Source of the DNA: Lumbricus terrestris
Lineage: Eukaryota; Annelida; Clitellata; Crassiclitellata; Lumbricidae
DNA length: 64,000 bases
Direction of reading: 5' to 3'
Assembly (NCBI GenBank): GCA_949752735.1
Contig: OX457053.1
Span: 1,346,584 to 1,410,583, forward strand
Shown one piece after another: positions 13,701 to 22,965 of this stretch. The translations under genes were made by a program, and so were the position numbers. A model generated the notes under the pieces. The model searched no databases. It saw nothing but the letters and a program-made list of their open reading frames with translations, and was not told the origin of the DNA. The number at the start of each line of letters is the position of its first letter. Within the stretch, counting starts at the first letter, position 1.

Positions 13701-16700
13701 CATATAGAAATAAAATGAATGTAGAAATAAACCTCTATCGAAATATTGTCGTCCATTTATCCATGTCCAATTGGCGAAATTTGCCTTCTTTCCGGATGTC
13801 CACACTGGTGATCTTCCTATAGTTGATTTCAGATGATTTGCTAAAGCATTCTGTTCGTCTTTGTTACAAATGACAGGCAAGATTGAATTTTTCCTTCGAC
13901 ACTCTTGCCACGCTCTATTCCAGTCCACTTCCCCAATCTTTGCATTGAAAAAATAAATATTTCTCTTGTGCCTTGTCGTACAAAGCTCTTGATTTGACGC
14001 ACACTTGTTAATAATAGTGAACTCTATGATGCAAATAACAAACAAACATTCTACCGTTGGAAAATGCGTAAACAATATTAATTGAATATTAAACACATTA
14101 TTATTAACAGTTTTGGAAATATATGATACGCATCTAACAATAATATTCCGTTTACGTAGGCCTAGTAGCCTACCATTCAAACGGTCAAAGATTATAGGGC
14201 CTATATGTCTGAAGGATCAAGACATGAACGCCCGCAGAAATTTTTGCAGGGGGGCACAAACTTCACAATGGTCACAGTTAACTTTTTTGGTAGCAGGAAA
14301 AATCCAAAGCTGGAAATTAAGAGCACGGATATTTTTAACCCTCGAGTGCCCAAAGGGGGTCCGAACGGACCCAGGCCCGCTTTTCCCGGATAACTTTTTA
14401 AAGGCTATGGATCCGCAAAAATTCTTTCAGGTATTCCTAGAGCAACCATTTGGGCATAGAATGGTAGATTTTGCGTGAGCATTGTCCAACCCTGTACCCC
14501 ACAACCACAGCATATCCTGAGAATACCGTGAGATATGCGTCTTAGTCACACATGCGCATGGTTACTAGCCAATAAATAAATAGTCAGGGCACGTTATATG
14601 AAAGAAAGCTTCATATAAATTGTTGAACTTGGAATTACTGACATTGTAGCACTATGTTTGGCCTATGTTTTAAGCACAGAATTTCAAAGTCTGCAAGTCT
14701 GTGTAGGCTTCTCACAGCAAAAATTGCATATAGTCCAGGCAATTTGCAGTTTCACCTGGGCAAAATTGGATCAGAAGGCTTTTCAACGGTTTTCTGATCA
14801 GAATTTGTTGCTCAATAACATATCCAAAATCCGCCAAAATCCGACCACGGGGTCGACCCCCAAAATGGGGTTCAAAATATGATGGTTTATCGTGCATTTT
14901 TGCATTGATTATCTGGCTGCTTGTACAGCGGCCTGGTTAAAAATTGTTCACTTTGTGATACAAGCATGCTATTTAGTACATTCTACAAAAATGTCATAAG
15001 AAAAGGTATAGCTAAAGGGTCATCGCATATTTGACCCCTGGCCCCAGTGGCAGCCATTTTTCAAAATGGCCCCGGTTTACAGATTTCTTATTTTCTCAGC
15101 TTCCAGTACACTTAGAATCGTCATCTTGGTTGCTAAACAAACATAGTTAGGGGCGAGGATTCCAAAAGAGCCATTGCAAATGTTCCCAACGGCTTCAATT
15201 GTGGCCATTTTCCAAAATGGCCGACCAAAATACGAATTTGTCAATATCTCTGCTATCGACAGAAATGACCTGCTTGTCCTGGATACCAAAGATCTGGTCG
15301 ACCGAGCAGTCATAAACACCATGTGTAACCTCGATAAAACTGGACAAGAGCATTACGAAACATTTGTCAAGAAACCCCTCATTAATCAAACGCGACCTGT
15401 CAATGATCCAATGAAAAGAAATTCTTCTGTCGTCCACCTGTACGGGACAAGTCATGAGCAAAAAACGACATTTGTCATCTGTGAAGAGAGACTGTTCACT
15501 ATTCTCCAGGTTGTACCTTTCCTGTCAGACACGAGAAGGAGACCTGGACGAATTTTTTGCGCGCGAGAACCAGGTATACCCACCATCACTCTCGAATTAT
15601 GGACTAATTACGGCTGGGAATTAAGTCAGACATTTTGAGCTGCCTAGAAGAACTTATTCCTACTTCAACAAATGAGGCTTCGGCAGATATCCAACCAGCT
15701 CATTCACTGGGTGTTCCAATTGTTGACGCTCTTATACTGGATGGAGCCGCCATAGTCAACATACTGAAGTCTGGCAATGTATGCACCTTTCAGAGAATGC
15801 CTCCCATATTTCCTTGCCCTGCATCACAAGACAGCTAGAGCATGTGCCTAGAGTAGATGTTATACGGAATGATTATGTGGGTGGCAGCTAGACGACATAC
15901 ACAGGCAGTCTGAGAGGTAAGGGAAGTCGAAGGCGCGTCGAATCTTCTAGTACTCTACCCAGAAACTGGCAGGAATTACTGAGGAACGACGAAAACAGGT
16001 CAGGGTGTCTTCTTCTCGAGTCTGCAAATAGCAAAACTAGAAATAGAAACAGGAAGACAGATCATAGCCACTTACCACGAGGATTTGCTCTGTAGTCGGC
16101 AAAGAGACACAAATGGACTTGCTCCGTGTACTCAGGAGAAGGCCGATACAAAGATTTTTCTGCATGCTCCGATTCCACCAAACATTGTTATTAGTCCAGG
16201 CATTCTAGATCAAAAACACCGTCAACCGGGGCAAAATTGGATCAGAAGGTTTTTCAACGGTTTTCTTATCAGAATTTGTTGCTGAATAACATATCCAAAA
16301 TACGCCAAAATCTGACCACGGGGTCACCTCCAAAATGGGGTTCAAAATATGATGGGTTTTCGTGCATTTTGCATTGATTATCAGGCTGCTATTACAGCGG
16401 CCAGGTAAAAAATTGTTCACTTTGTGGTACAAGCATGCTATTTGGTACATTCTACGAACATGTCATAAGAAAAGGATTTGGCTATAAGGCCATCGCATAT
16501 TTGATCCCTGGCCCCAATGGCAGCCATTTTTCAAAATGGCCCCCGGTTTACAGATTTTTATAGCCAAATCCTTTTCTTATGACATGTTCGTAGAATGTAC
16601 CAAATAGCATGCTTTTTAATCTGGCCGCTGTTTTTGATATAGATTGCCTGGACTAATACAACAAGCGTGCGTCAAAACGGAGGGCCTAGGACAGTTCATG

Positions 16701-17955
16701 CAAACGGTGGCAACCGTTCGGTCAAGGTTATGCGAATAATTGGCTCAGCTTTTATTCTTAGCCGGTGGTGTCGTATGTAGACGGTAGTGGCCTACCCTTC
16801 TTACTCGACCCACAAGTATGCCTAACACTGCACAGTGACAGCCGTTCGTAATTCTCCTTCCAGCGCAATTCCATGAAAATTACCCCATTTCAATCGTTTC
16901 ACATATCTCTTGAAGTGGCGCTATAAAAATTTTAAATTGCGATTACGATTTAGTCTACCATAATGCAATTGGTCCGTCGATAGCTGGAAGAGGGAGCAGA
17001 TGATTGGCATGCGGACGCGCCGGACGTATAGGCTTCCTTCGGTAAATGACTCAAGCAAGCATAAAATGTGTATGACGAGATTTTTACACTATTATTTTAC
17101 ACCAGGTGGTGCTATTGTGATATAAGATACATCAATCGATTGAAAATTCATTTGGGATTACATAGACCTAAATTCTGTAACGATATTCCAATCCCTTCTC
17201 AAGATATTAGCATGAAAACGCTGGGGTCCGCGCGGACTCCCCTTTTGCCTTCGGGCACCAAAAATACCTTGGGCACTCGAGTGTTAAAGAGGTTTCTCGA
17301 TGCAAATTTCTCAAGTTCATTTTGTGCATAATTTTTAACATGAATAGTTTTCTTAGTGCGAAGAAATAGGCCTATGTTAAAATTTTTAAAAATGATGCTA
17401 AGAAGTAGATTCCTTTAATGCGAAGAAATTTGTTAAAATTCAAAAGTGGTAGTTAGAAAAATAGGTTTCAAGTTTCTGGGGGGGCAAGTGCCCCCTCTTG
17501 TCCCTATGTACGGTCGCCTATGGATCAAGAGAATGATACGCCTATGTAGCCTATCTCAACGGCATATTATGGCCTAAAGGCCTTTCCAGAACTGAACTAC
17601 TGATAATTCAGCCAATATATTAAAATATAGGCTATCAGTGCATTTAATACCATTTAGCCCAAGTGATTTCTATTTAACTATCATCGACAATGTTTCAATT
17701 GATGCCCGAAGAGAATGAAAACAAAGTCTTCGCACAATCAATCAGAGGGAGAGACCCTACCAGAAGAAAAAAACATAACATAACAATGCGTCAAACTCAC
17801 GAGAGGGACTCGATGAAAATGAGTATATTTATGATTGAAATTCTCGGTATCTTCAACTGTTAAAGGCGGAAATGATGTTACTTACCCAGAAATACGGCGA
17901 ACAAGACGGTTCGGCAAATGGATCTACTTTGCTGAACAAAAAAGAATTTGGCCAT
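4658..17955 (-). CDS. Gene 1: two-CTLD transmembrane receptor, 7 exons
   Basis: Predicted type I membrane protein of about 384 residues. Exons in coding order are 17955-17886, 14023-13733, 12837-12718, 11601-11365, 8917-8759, 5792-5646 and 4788-4658. All have AG/GT borders and all introns are phase 1. The order is signal peptide, CTLD1 in two exons, CTLD2 in two exons, Ser/Thr-rich stalk, membrane helix and short tail. C-type lectin-like domains usually bind glycans or proteins outside the cell. The Ca-dependent sugar motifs EPN or QPD plus WND are not visible, so a protein or non-classical ligand is possible. The reading frame is open in every exon. A TTAA-bounded transposon lies in intron 1 and a hAT MITE directly follows the stop codon. 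The exon model is inferred from splice signals and from paralogues in this window; the last exon is the least sure. Confidence 0.78.
4789..5645. other. Gene 1 intron 6
   Basis: Intron between the stalk and membrane exons. Open frames here show no domain. Confidence 0.4.
5646..5792 (-). CDS. Gene 1 exon 6: Ser/Thr-rich stalk
   Basis: A 147-nt, phase 1-1 exon rich in Ser, Thr and Ala (SASSRSLALGS, TTISSDATHAMTS). It ends in DALKVL before a GTGAGT donor. The ending matches the gene 2 stalk (DPSVL) and the gene 3 stalk (DSQAL) at the same splice position. The composition suggests an O-glycosylated spacer between CTLD2 and the membrane. The exon is shorter than in genes 2 and 3 (240 and 237 nt). 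Confidence 0.62.
6951..7175 (+). mobile_element. tRNA-derived SINE
   Basis: It starts GGGGCGCGGTGGAGTAG, has a promoter B-box-like GGTTCGAGGCA at 6996-7006, and then CCTTGGGCAAGTCCTTTACT, which resembles the conserved middle part of several SINE families. The tRNA-like part does not fold as a functional tRNA. It lies in gene 1 intron 5. Confidence 0.6.
7176..8536. other. Gene 1 intron 5, rest
   Basis: AT-rich, with a short TA repeat near 7596-7608. No exon or named element is recognised. The duplication with gene 2 begins at 8537. Confidence 0.35.
8759..8917 (-). CDS. Gene 1 exon 5: CTLD2, second half
   Basis: A 159-nt, phase 1-1 exon with EDIAYTEWSND, ECLSINATNGEWKADRC and KIVVCEK. These are the last three Cys and the core Trp of a CTLD. 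GEWKADRC lacks the WND Ca-binding triplet, and the long loop has no EPN or QPD. The donor is GTGAGA. By my count 13 bases differ from gene 2 here, giving 8 residue changes, while the neighbouring intron is almost identical. Confidence 0.85.
9205..9760 (-). repeat. LINE-3'-end-like repeat with ATC tail (copy 1)
   Basis: A run of ATC units near 9211-9228 is followed by a GC-richer stretch which on the minus strand reads MTRDRLKQRVAPDTYGRLAQG just before the (GAT)n run. This looks like a LINE or SINE 3' end with a GAT tail, but the family is not certain. It lies in gene 1 intron 4. Confidence 0.35.
10604..10984. mobile_element. hAT MITE, copy 1
   Basis: The ends are CAGTGGCGGCGG and CGTCGCTACTG, flanked by ATAGGCCT (10596-10603) and GTAGGCCT (10985-10992). 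It is 381 bp, with a GGGGGCTTAGCCCCC hairpin near the right end. It is non-coding and lies in gene 1 intron 4. Confidence 0.68.
11365..11601 (-). CDS. Gene 1 exon 4: CTLD2, first half
   Basis: A 237-nt, phase 1-1 exon. It carries the N-terminal Cys pair of a long-form CTLD (GSSC and SGCV), then TWFDARNQC, the helix DLAVLTDADW, and YWIGLRKYTWLWMWQGA. WIGL is the hallmark strand of this fold. The acceptor is AATTTTTAG and the donor is GTTTGC. Genes 2 and 3 have the same length and phase. Confidence 0.85.
12718..12837 (-). CDS. Gene 1 exon 3: CTLD1, second half
   Basis: A 120-nt, phase 1-1 exon that ends in NKNYYLCQHS before a GTGGGT donor. YYLCQ is the usual last strand and last Cys of a CTLD. 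The two Cys that normally form the second disulfide of this half are absent: Ser stands in EHESYTH and Arg in DPRNKN. It is too short and too split to be seen as a long open frame. The gene 2 copy (34463-34582) differs by one base by my count. Confidence 0.75.
13733..14023 (-). CDS. Gene 1 exon 2: CTLD1, first half
   Basis: A 291-nt, phase 1-1 exon. It begins with EFTIINKC and contains the CTLD core AWQEC, then LPVICNKDEQ, WTSGKK and NWTWINGRQ. These match the alpha-helix Cys and the WIGL-like strand of C-type lectin folds. An extra Cys (PVIC) is also present in gene 3 (PAIC). NWT is a possible N-glycosylation site. The acceptor follows TTTGCATCATAG and the donor is GTTTAT. Confidence 0.8.
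14339..17283. mobile_element. TTAA-bounded (piggyBac-like) element in gene 1 intron 1
   Basis: TTAA at 14335-14338 and 17284-17287 flanks inverted ends CCCTCGAGTGCCCAA and, reversed, CACTCGAGTGCCCAA (14 of 15 match). TTAA targets and CCC ends fit piggyBac, but no piggyBac transposase is seen. Inside are inverted and direct copies of a module with AAAATGGCC and GATCAGAAGG motifs, and a decayed open frame. It may be non-autonomous. Confidence 0.55.
15174..16285 (+). pseudogene. Decayed open frames of the TTAA element, copy 1
   Basis: Frames at 15174-15638, 15635-15838 and 16085-16285 read DLLVLDTKDLVDRAVI, HYETFVKKPLINQTRPV, LILDGAAIVNILKSG and APCTQEKADTKIFLHAP. I recall similar phrases from uncharacterised repeat-borne proteins of marine invertebrates, but cannot name a domain. 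Stops and frameshifts separate the parts. Confidence 0.45.
17886..17955 (-). CDS. Gene 1 exon 1: signal peptide
   Basis: The ATG at 17955-17953 opens a 70-nt coding exon that starts MAKFFFVQQSRSICR and continues with a hydrophobic core TVLFAVFL. It ends at a strong GTAAGT donor in phase 1. That phase fits the exon 2 acceptor, where the split codon becomes Glu. The gene 2 copy (44357-44426) is identical, and gene 3 has an equivalent exon. The start was chosen because this ATG gives a signal-like N-terminus and the correct phase; the alternative upstream frame gives no hydrophobic segment. Confidence 0.72.
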
Positions 17956-18153
17956 TGCTTAGCTGTATCCGTTAAATTATGGGAAACAGGGAAATTGAAA
18001 CGCATCGGACATGTCAATAAAGAATTAGTTATGTTTTGGCGTCTTAATCTTGAAAGCTTTAGAAGGTTCCAAGAGAATGTTACTACATATTCTCTATCGA
18101 TATTTGCAGTACTGCCTTAGGTATAAAACACACATTGTAGGCCCTACATTCAA

Positions 18154-18165
18154 CTCCGGGTTTGT
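18154..18165 (-). promoter_or_regulatory. 12-bp conserved upstream motif, gene 1
   Basis: CTCCGGGTTTGT, 199 bp from its start to the gene 1 ATG. The same 12 bases lie at the same distance in genes 2 and 3. Candidate core promoter or start-site element; function not shown. Confidence 0.45.
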
Positions 18166-18592
18166 GTTTACTCGGATCTCGGAAGTAAAACACGACGTAG
18201 ATTATAATAGGCCTAGCCTAATAAATATCAACGTCAGCATTAGTGCATGCGCATTATTGTCATTTTGAATATACATTATTAGAAGGGCGGTTCATTTTAA
18301 ATTTAGTATGTTGGGTTTTCCGCAGCAAATATTCCGGTAGATCAGCATCGCGAGCATTCTGTTTCATTTACTAGAATGGCGAAATATAACCACATAGATC
18401 ACAATTGCAATCTGGGGACTTTACGAACGAACACACATTGAATGTGGTCTTATCACAAACACTCATACGGCGCGGTGATTAGGCCTAGCCTAGTTGAGCA
18501 ATTGAATTTTGTGAGATTAGCACCCGCATGTCATAATCATTCAATGTACAATGTAGGCTACTCCGAATAATAAAAACATCAAACACCGTTAC

Positions 18593-18778
18593 TGTTGGAA
18601 TAATGATACACATTCTAGATGGCGCTAGCATAGATGACTGTAGATGACTCTATATAATTAATCTATGTTATACGTCACTTCCTCCTTCTCCTCCGTTCCG
18701 TGTTTTGTGCTAGTAGTTAAGATGACATGTGACAATCTTTATCTCCTTTAATCGCGAATAAAGCTCTGCATTCCATCA
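18593..18778 (+). repeat. copia 5' LTR
   Basis: 186 bp, TGTTGGAATAATG to CATTCCATCA. TATATAA near 18651 may be the TATA box and AATAAA near 18758 the polyadenylation signal. It differs from the 3' LTR at about six positions. Confidence 0.88.
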
Positions 18779-18792
18779 GGTTATGGGCCCAG
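18779..18792 (+). other. copia primer-binding site (half tRNA-Met-i)
   Basis: GGTTATGGGCCCAG begins directly after the 5' LTR. Its complement is CTGGGCCCATAACC, the anticodon stem-loop of eukaryotic initiator tRNA-Met, as used by copia-type half-tRNA priming. Confidence 0.8.
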
Positions 18793-18922
18793 GACGAACG
18801 CAGGACGAACGCAGGAAGACTGGTTAATTCCCAGGACGACTGGTCGACTAATATTTTTCGAGTTTTCTCGTTAATTATCCGAGTCGATAGAAGCTGAAGT
18901 TTCTTCTTGGTTACGCGTCAAA

Positions 18923-21088
18923 ATGGCGGCATTGGAAGAACTACAGCAGCAAGTTTTGAGAATTCAGGAGAAAATTAGCACAGGAACAGGTAAAGTAGCG
19001 ACAACAGTTACTACAAATTCCGTCGGAGGTTTACCGGAAGCGAAGCATCTTGATGGCAAAAATTATGGTGATTGGAAATTCTGGATGCAAAATTTCTTAA
19101 TTGACGCAGGTTTATGGCGCTGTGTTTCGCCAAAAGAGGGCCAGACTGTTGATCCGGATTTGGACTTACGTGCGTTAGCCAAAATCAATCTCAGCCTAAA
19201 ACCCTGTTCAGCCAGAGTCACGAAGAAATGCCAGACTGCGAAAGCTGCTTGGGACGCATTGAGAGGTGAATATGAAAGCACTGCTCTTGTTCGTCTGATT
19301 GGACTGTATTCTAGTTTGTTCAAGACAAATTTTGAGAACTTTCCTTCGATGCAGCAGTATGTAGATCACATTTTGTCAATTGCAGAACAATTGGAATCAA
19401 TTGGTCAACCTTTTCAGGACAATGTTGTTGGAGGCATAATTCTTGGAGGTCTTCCAGATCAGTATACGCCTTTAATATTGGGCATTCAAGGATCAAAGCA
19501 AGACACAACAGTTGAGTTTGTAAAACGTCTTTTGCTTCAGGACAGTGTTAAGGAGCTAGGAGCAAGTACGACTTCGGTTGCAACTCATTCAGCATTTTCA
19601 ATGGGCAGGTCTCAAATGAGCAGGTCCCACAAGGGCATGTCCCAGATGAAAAGTAAGCCAAAAGGACCACGTTGTTTTGAATGTAATCGTTTTGGTCATA
19701 TTCGTTCGCAATGTGAGGTCAATGTTAAACCACATAAGAATTCAGCCAACGTGAATTTTGTTGCTATGTCAGCCCAAATGAAGGTGAAGGTCAATCCAAA
19801 AGGTGTCGTTGGAACTGCCACAGAAGTCAATGGACTGTATCGTTTGAACTGTAAGCAATCTCGTATGTTTGCTGCGCTGTCAACGAACTCTGTAAACTTA
19901 TGGCATCGTCGCCTTGGACATCTTAATCGGCCTTCTATGCGCCTACTTCGAAGCACTATGTCTTCAGGTGTTCAGTCTGAAGGGACGGCAACTATTCCCT
20001 GTGAAGTTTGTGTGAAAGGCAAACAGCATCGCAAACCGTTCAAGAAAACAGGAGCCAAACGAGCGAAGCACGTTCTTGGTCTTGTTCATTCTGATATTTG
20101 TGGTCCAATGCATGTTTCATCCGTTGGTGGAGCACGGTATTTTCTGACATTGATTGATGATTTCACGAGACACTCGGTTGTCTATTTTCTGAAATCAAAG
20201 ACTGAGGTACTGGAGAAGTTCAACGAGTACAAATCTCTTGTTGAGAATCAGACTGGTAAACGTATCAAAACTCTTCGAACAGATAATGGTACTGAATATG
20301 TCAATGAAAATTTTCTGAGTTTCTTACGACGTTGTGGAATTCGTCACGAGACCACGATTCCGTATACTCCTCAACAGAACGGAGTTGCTGAACGTCTGAA
20401 CAGAACTTTGGTAGAAAGAGCTCGAACAATGATTCTAGAATCCGGAGTCAGCACAGATTTTTGGGCAGAAGCAGTAAATACAGCCAATTATCTGAAGAAT
20501 CGGTCACCTACAAATGTCTTACCAAATATGACACCTCAAGAGGCATGGACAGGAGAAAAACCTGACCTAAACCATCTTCGTGTTTTTGGTTGCAAAGCTT
20601 TGGTGAAAATTCCTGAAAATAACCGCAAGAAATGGGACTCTAAGTCAAAAGAGTACATCTTTGTTGGTTACTGTGAAGAAAGCAAAGGTTACAGAATGCT
20701 TCATCCTGTTACAAAGAAATTCACTCGATCCAGAGATGTTGTTTTCTTTGAATCTCAGTTTCCTGTTCGACATTCGTCTTCAGATGATCCTTTTCCAGAT
20801 GTTGCGGATGACAACTCATCGCAAACTGTCACTTCAGAGATTCATAATCAACAGCAGTTTCAGAATACCCAAACTCATGTTGAAGTGGGGGAGTCTGATG
20901 GTTCAAAGGAGTTTGGTGGATCAAAGACTAATCTTACTGATGGCTCGAACACTGGCTTGGAAATAAACTCTGTGGAAGAAGATTCTGGTGGATCAAATAT
21001 TTCAGTGGTCAATAGGGACATAACTGATGATGGAGAAGTGATACGAGACACATTTGAGAGGCCAAAAAGAACTCATATTCCAAAATAA
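18923..21088 (+). CDS. copia gag-integrase open frame, protease missing
   Basis: 721 codons. The gag part has a CCHC knuckle CFECNRFGHIRSQC near residue 251. The integrase has an HHCC zinc module (HRRLGH and CEVCVKGKQH, near 326-370) and a DDE core: HSDICGP near 390, RTDNGTEY near 453 and PQQNGVAERLNRT near 489. Between knuckle and integrase there is no DSG protease motif; the frame jumps from AMSAQMK to KVNPKGV. The frame ends early at 21088 and a shifted frame continues into RT. Confidence 0.85.
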   Translation: MAALEELQQQVLRIQEKISTGTGKVATTVTTNSVGGLPEAKHLDGKNYGDWKFWMQNFLIDAGLWRCVSPKEGQTVDPDLDLRALAKINLSLKPCSARVTKKCQTAKAAWDALRGEYESTALVRLIGLYSSLFKTNFENFPSMQQYVDHILSIAEQLESIGQPFQDNVVGGIILGGLPDQYTPLILGIQGSKQDTTVEFVKRLLLQDSVKELGASTTSVATHSAFSMGRSQMSRSHKGMSQMKSKPKGPRCFECNRFGHIRSQCEVNVKPHKNSANVNFVAMSAQMKVKVNPKGVVGTATEVNGLYRLNCKQSRMFAALSTNSVNLWHRRLGHLNRPSMRLLRSTMSSGVQSEGTATIPCEVCVKGKQHRKPFKKTGAKRAKHVLGLVHSDICGPMHVSSVGGARYFLTLIDDFTRHSVVYFLKSKTEVLEKFNEYKSLVENQTGKRIKTLRTDNGTEYVNENFLSFLRRCGIRHETTIPYTPQQNGVAERLNRTLVERARTMILESGVSTDFWAEAVNTANYLKNRSPTNVLPNMTPQEAWTGEKPDLNHLRVFGCKALVKIPENNRKKWDSKSKEYIFVGYCEESKGYRMLHPVTKKFTRSRDVVFFESQFPVRHSSSDDPFPDVADDNSSQTVTSEIHNQQQFQNTQTHVEVGESDGSKEFGGSKTNLTDGSNTGLEINSVEEDSGGSNISVVNRDITDDGEVIRDTFERPKRTHIPK

Positions 21089-22200
21089 GCAAATATTCAA
21101 TGAGAATTTTGTTGTGCATCAAGCTACATTATGTAAAAGTACTGATCCAGCAACTGTTGAAGAAGCACTTGCTCCTCAATATGCAGAAGAATGGAAACGT
21201 GCAATGGAAGAAGAAATTCAGGCACATGTTGAAAACCAGACATGGACATTATCTGATGTACCTACTGGGAGAAAAGCAATTAAGTGCAAATGGGTCTTCA
21301 AAACAAAGCTGAAATCTGATGGTACAGTTGAGCGTTACAAAGCTCGTTTGGTGGCTAAGGGATGTTCACAAAAACCAGGCATTGATTATGAGGAAACGTA
21401 CTCGCCGGTTGTACGTTATACTTCCATTCACAACAGCATTTTTGCATCCTGAGCTTGAAGAAGAAATTTACATGGAATTGCCAGGTGATTTTCGGCTGAA
21501 TGGTAAAACTTGTCGACTAAAGAAGTCAATTTATGGTCTGAAGCAAGCAAGCCGAGTCTGGAATAAGAAATTGGATAAGTTGTTGAAAGAACTTGGATTT
21601 GTGCAATCAAATTTTGACACTTGCATTTACTACAGATGTGAAAACGGAAAGATCTTAATCATTGCAGTGTACGTTGATGATCTTTTAATTCTCTCGAACA
21701 ACAAGGAGGAGAAACAGAATTTGAAAGCAGATCTAATGAAACGTCTCAAGATGAAGGATCTTGGAGAGGCACACTATTGTGTGGGCATTCATATCCAAAG
21801 AGATCGTGATACAGGAACGATATCACTTGATCAAGAGAAATATATTGAAGAAGTGCTCAACCGCTTCAATATGACTGAGTGCAATGGGATTTCAACTCCA
21901 CTTGATTCGAATCAGGATTTGTTTGGAGAAGAATTTTTTCCTAACAGTCAACAGCAAGAAGAAGAAATGAGAAACATTCCTTTTCAAGAAGCTGTGGGTA
22001 GCCTTATGTATGCAGCACAGGCTACAAGACCAGACATTGCATTTGCAGTGGGGGTCATGAGCAGATTCGAGACAGAATTGCAATTGGAGACATTCTGGTT
22101 AAACAGATTGAAACAACAAACATGGTTGCTGACTGTTTAACGAAAGGACTGTGTAAAGATTGCATAACAAATGCATTTCTGGGATGGGGTTAGAAAAATA
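21054..22200 (+). pseudogene. copia reverse transcriptase and RNase H remnant
   Basis: Two frames continue the polyprotein: KWVFKTKLKSDG, ARLVAKGCSQ and YEETYSPVVRYTSI (to 21452), then LEEEIYMELPG, YGLKQASRVWN and YVDDLLIL (from about 21430). The usual stretch between YTSI and TAFL is missing. After RPDIAFAVGVMSRF the RNase H core is missing; a third frame resumes with TTNMVADCLTKGL. The product could not be active. Confidence 0.8.
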
Positions 22201-22239
22201 ACACTAACCTAATTTTCTGAGTGTGTATAAAGTGGGGGG

Positions 22240-22426
22240 TGTTGGAATAATGATACACATTCGAGATGGCGCTAGCATAGATGACTGTAGATGACTCTAT
22301 ATAATTTAGTCTATGTTATACGTCACTTCCTCCTTCTCCTCCGTTCCGTGTTTTGTGCTAGTAGTTAAGATGACATGTGACAATCTTTATCTCCTTTAAT
22401 CGTGAATAAAGCTCTGAATTCCAACA
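22240..22426 (+). repeat. copia 3' LTR
   Basis: 187 bp, TGTTGGAATAATG to AATTCCAACA, preceded by AAAGTGGGGGG. The near match with the 5' LTR (about 3 percent different) points to a fairly recent insertion. Confidence 0.88.
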
Positions 22427-22431
22427 GTTAG

Positions 22432-22741
22432 AAATAGCCTATGTTAATCTTCGGAACTTTTGTCAGCTGTCATCGTGAGCATATTTATATTAGGCCTATG
22501 CGGAAACAAGCTTAGATAAAAGATTATGTCATTCTTAAAACTCGTGTTGTGGTTTCTGTGTTGACTCTTTCCGTGTCAATCTATGCAGTATGGCCTAACG
22601 CCCTAACCCTACTCGAAATGTCGTCGTTGTAAATGGCAAGCTTGTTACAGTGCCTGGTGCCTGTTGCAAACCTAACATTGTACTAGTCTTGTCGTCGCAG
22701 TAACCTACTGGAAATCGCTCTTCCTATTGTAGTACTTGACG
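22432..22741. other. Continuation of the upstream flank of gene 1
   Basis: Matches 600-830 of the window (AAACTCGTGTTG and GACTCTTTCC blocks), confirming that the copia split a once continuous flank. No gene. Confidence 0.45.
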
Positions 22742-22957
22742 CAGGGCCGGATTAAAAATGTGGTGACCCTGTTCGGAATTTTTGGGGATCTTCGGCCGAA
22801 AAATCTGATGACCTTTTTTAGTCGTTCGGTCGAAATTTCTTCAGAATATGCCAATTTTTCCCTTAAAATTTGTGTGGGGTGCATGTGTGGTGCCTCCTAA
22901 AGTATGGGGCTCCTATTCGGCCGAACAAGTTGAACGTGCCTTAATATAATAGCCCTG
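22742..22957. mobile_element. hAT MITE
   Basis: 216 bp with ends CAGGGCCGG and ATAGCCCTG, flanked by perfect 8-bp copies ACTTGACG (22734-22741 and 22958-22965). Non-coding. Confidence 0.75.
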
Positions 22958-22965
22958 ACTTGACG

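Larger units (their letters stand above)
8537..18380. repeat. Segmental duplication, copy 1
   Basis: Starts at GTACCCAACTGTGTGCAGTT and is collinear with 30293-44853. It carries exons 1-5 of gene 1 with their introns. Identity is very high in most introns. Copy 2 is longer because of a piggyBac (2085 bp) and about 2.65 kb more in the TTAA-bounded element. Confidence 0.88.
18593..22426 (+). mobile_element. Ty1/copia LTR retrotransposon, internally deleted
   Basis: Bounded by LTRs of 186 and 187 bp (TGTTGGAA...CA) with target copies GTTAC (18588-18592) and GTTAG (22427-22431). The primer site at 18779-18792 is complementary to the anticodon arm of initiator tRNA-Met, as in Drosophila copia; the purine tract is 22229-22239. 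Gene order is gag, integrase, reverse transcriptase. The protease, part of the RT fingers/palm region and most of RNase H are missing. It is inserted in the flank upstream of gene 1; copy A (near 600) represents the empty site. Confidence 0.9.

Noticed and set aside
17886..17985. Alternative exon 1 start MRFNFPVSHNL in another frame
   Set aside because: It gives no hydrophobic segment and a phase 0 donor, which does not fit exon 2.
17872..18120. Plus-strand 82-codon frame conserved at 44343-44597
   Set aside because: It is antisense to exon 1 and the promoter side of genes 1 and 2. It is conserved only because the DNA is duplicated; gene 3 has no such frame.
19063..19956. Minus-strand frames in the copia element
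   Set aside because: They are shadows of the gag-integrase frame.
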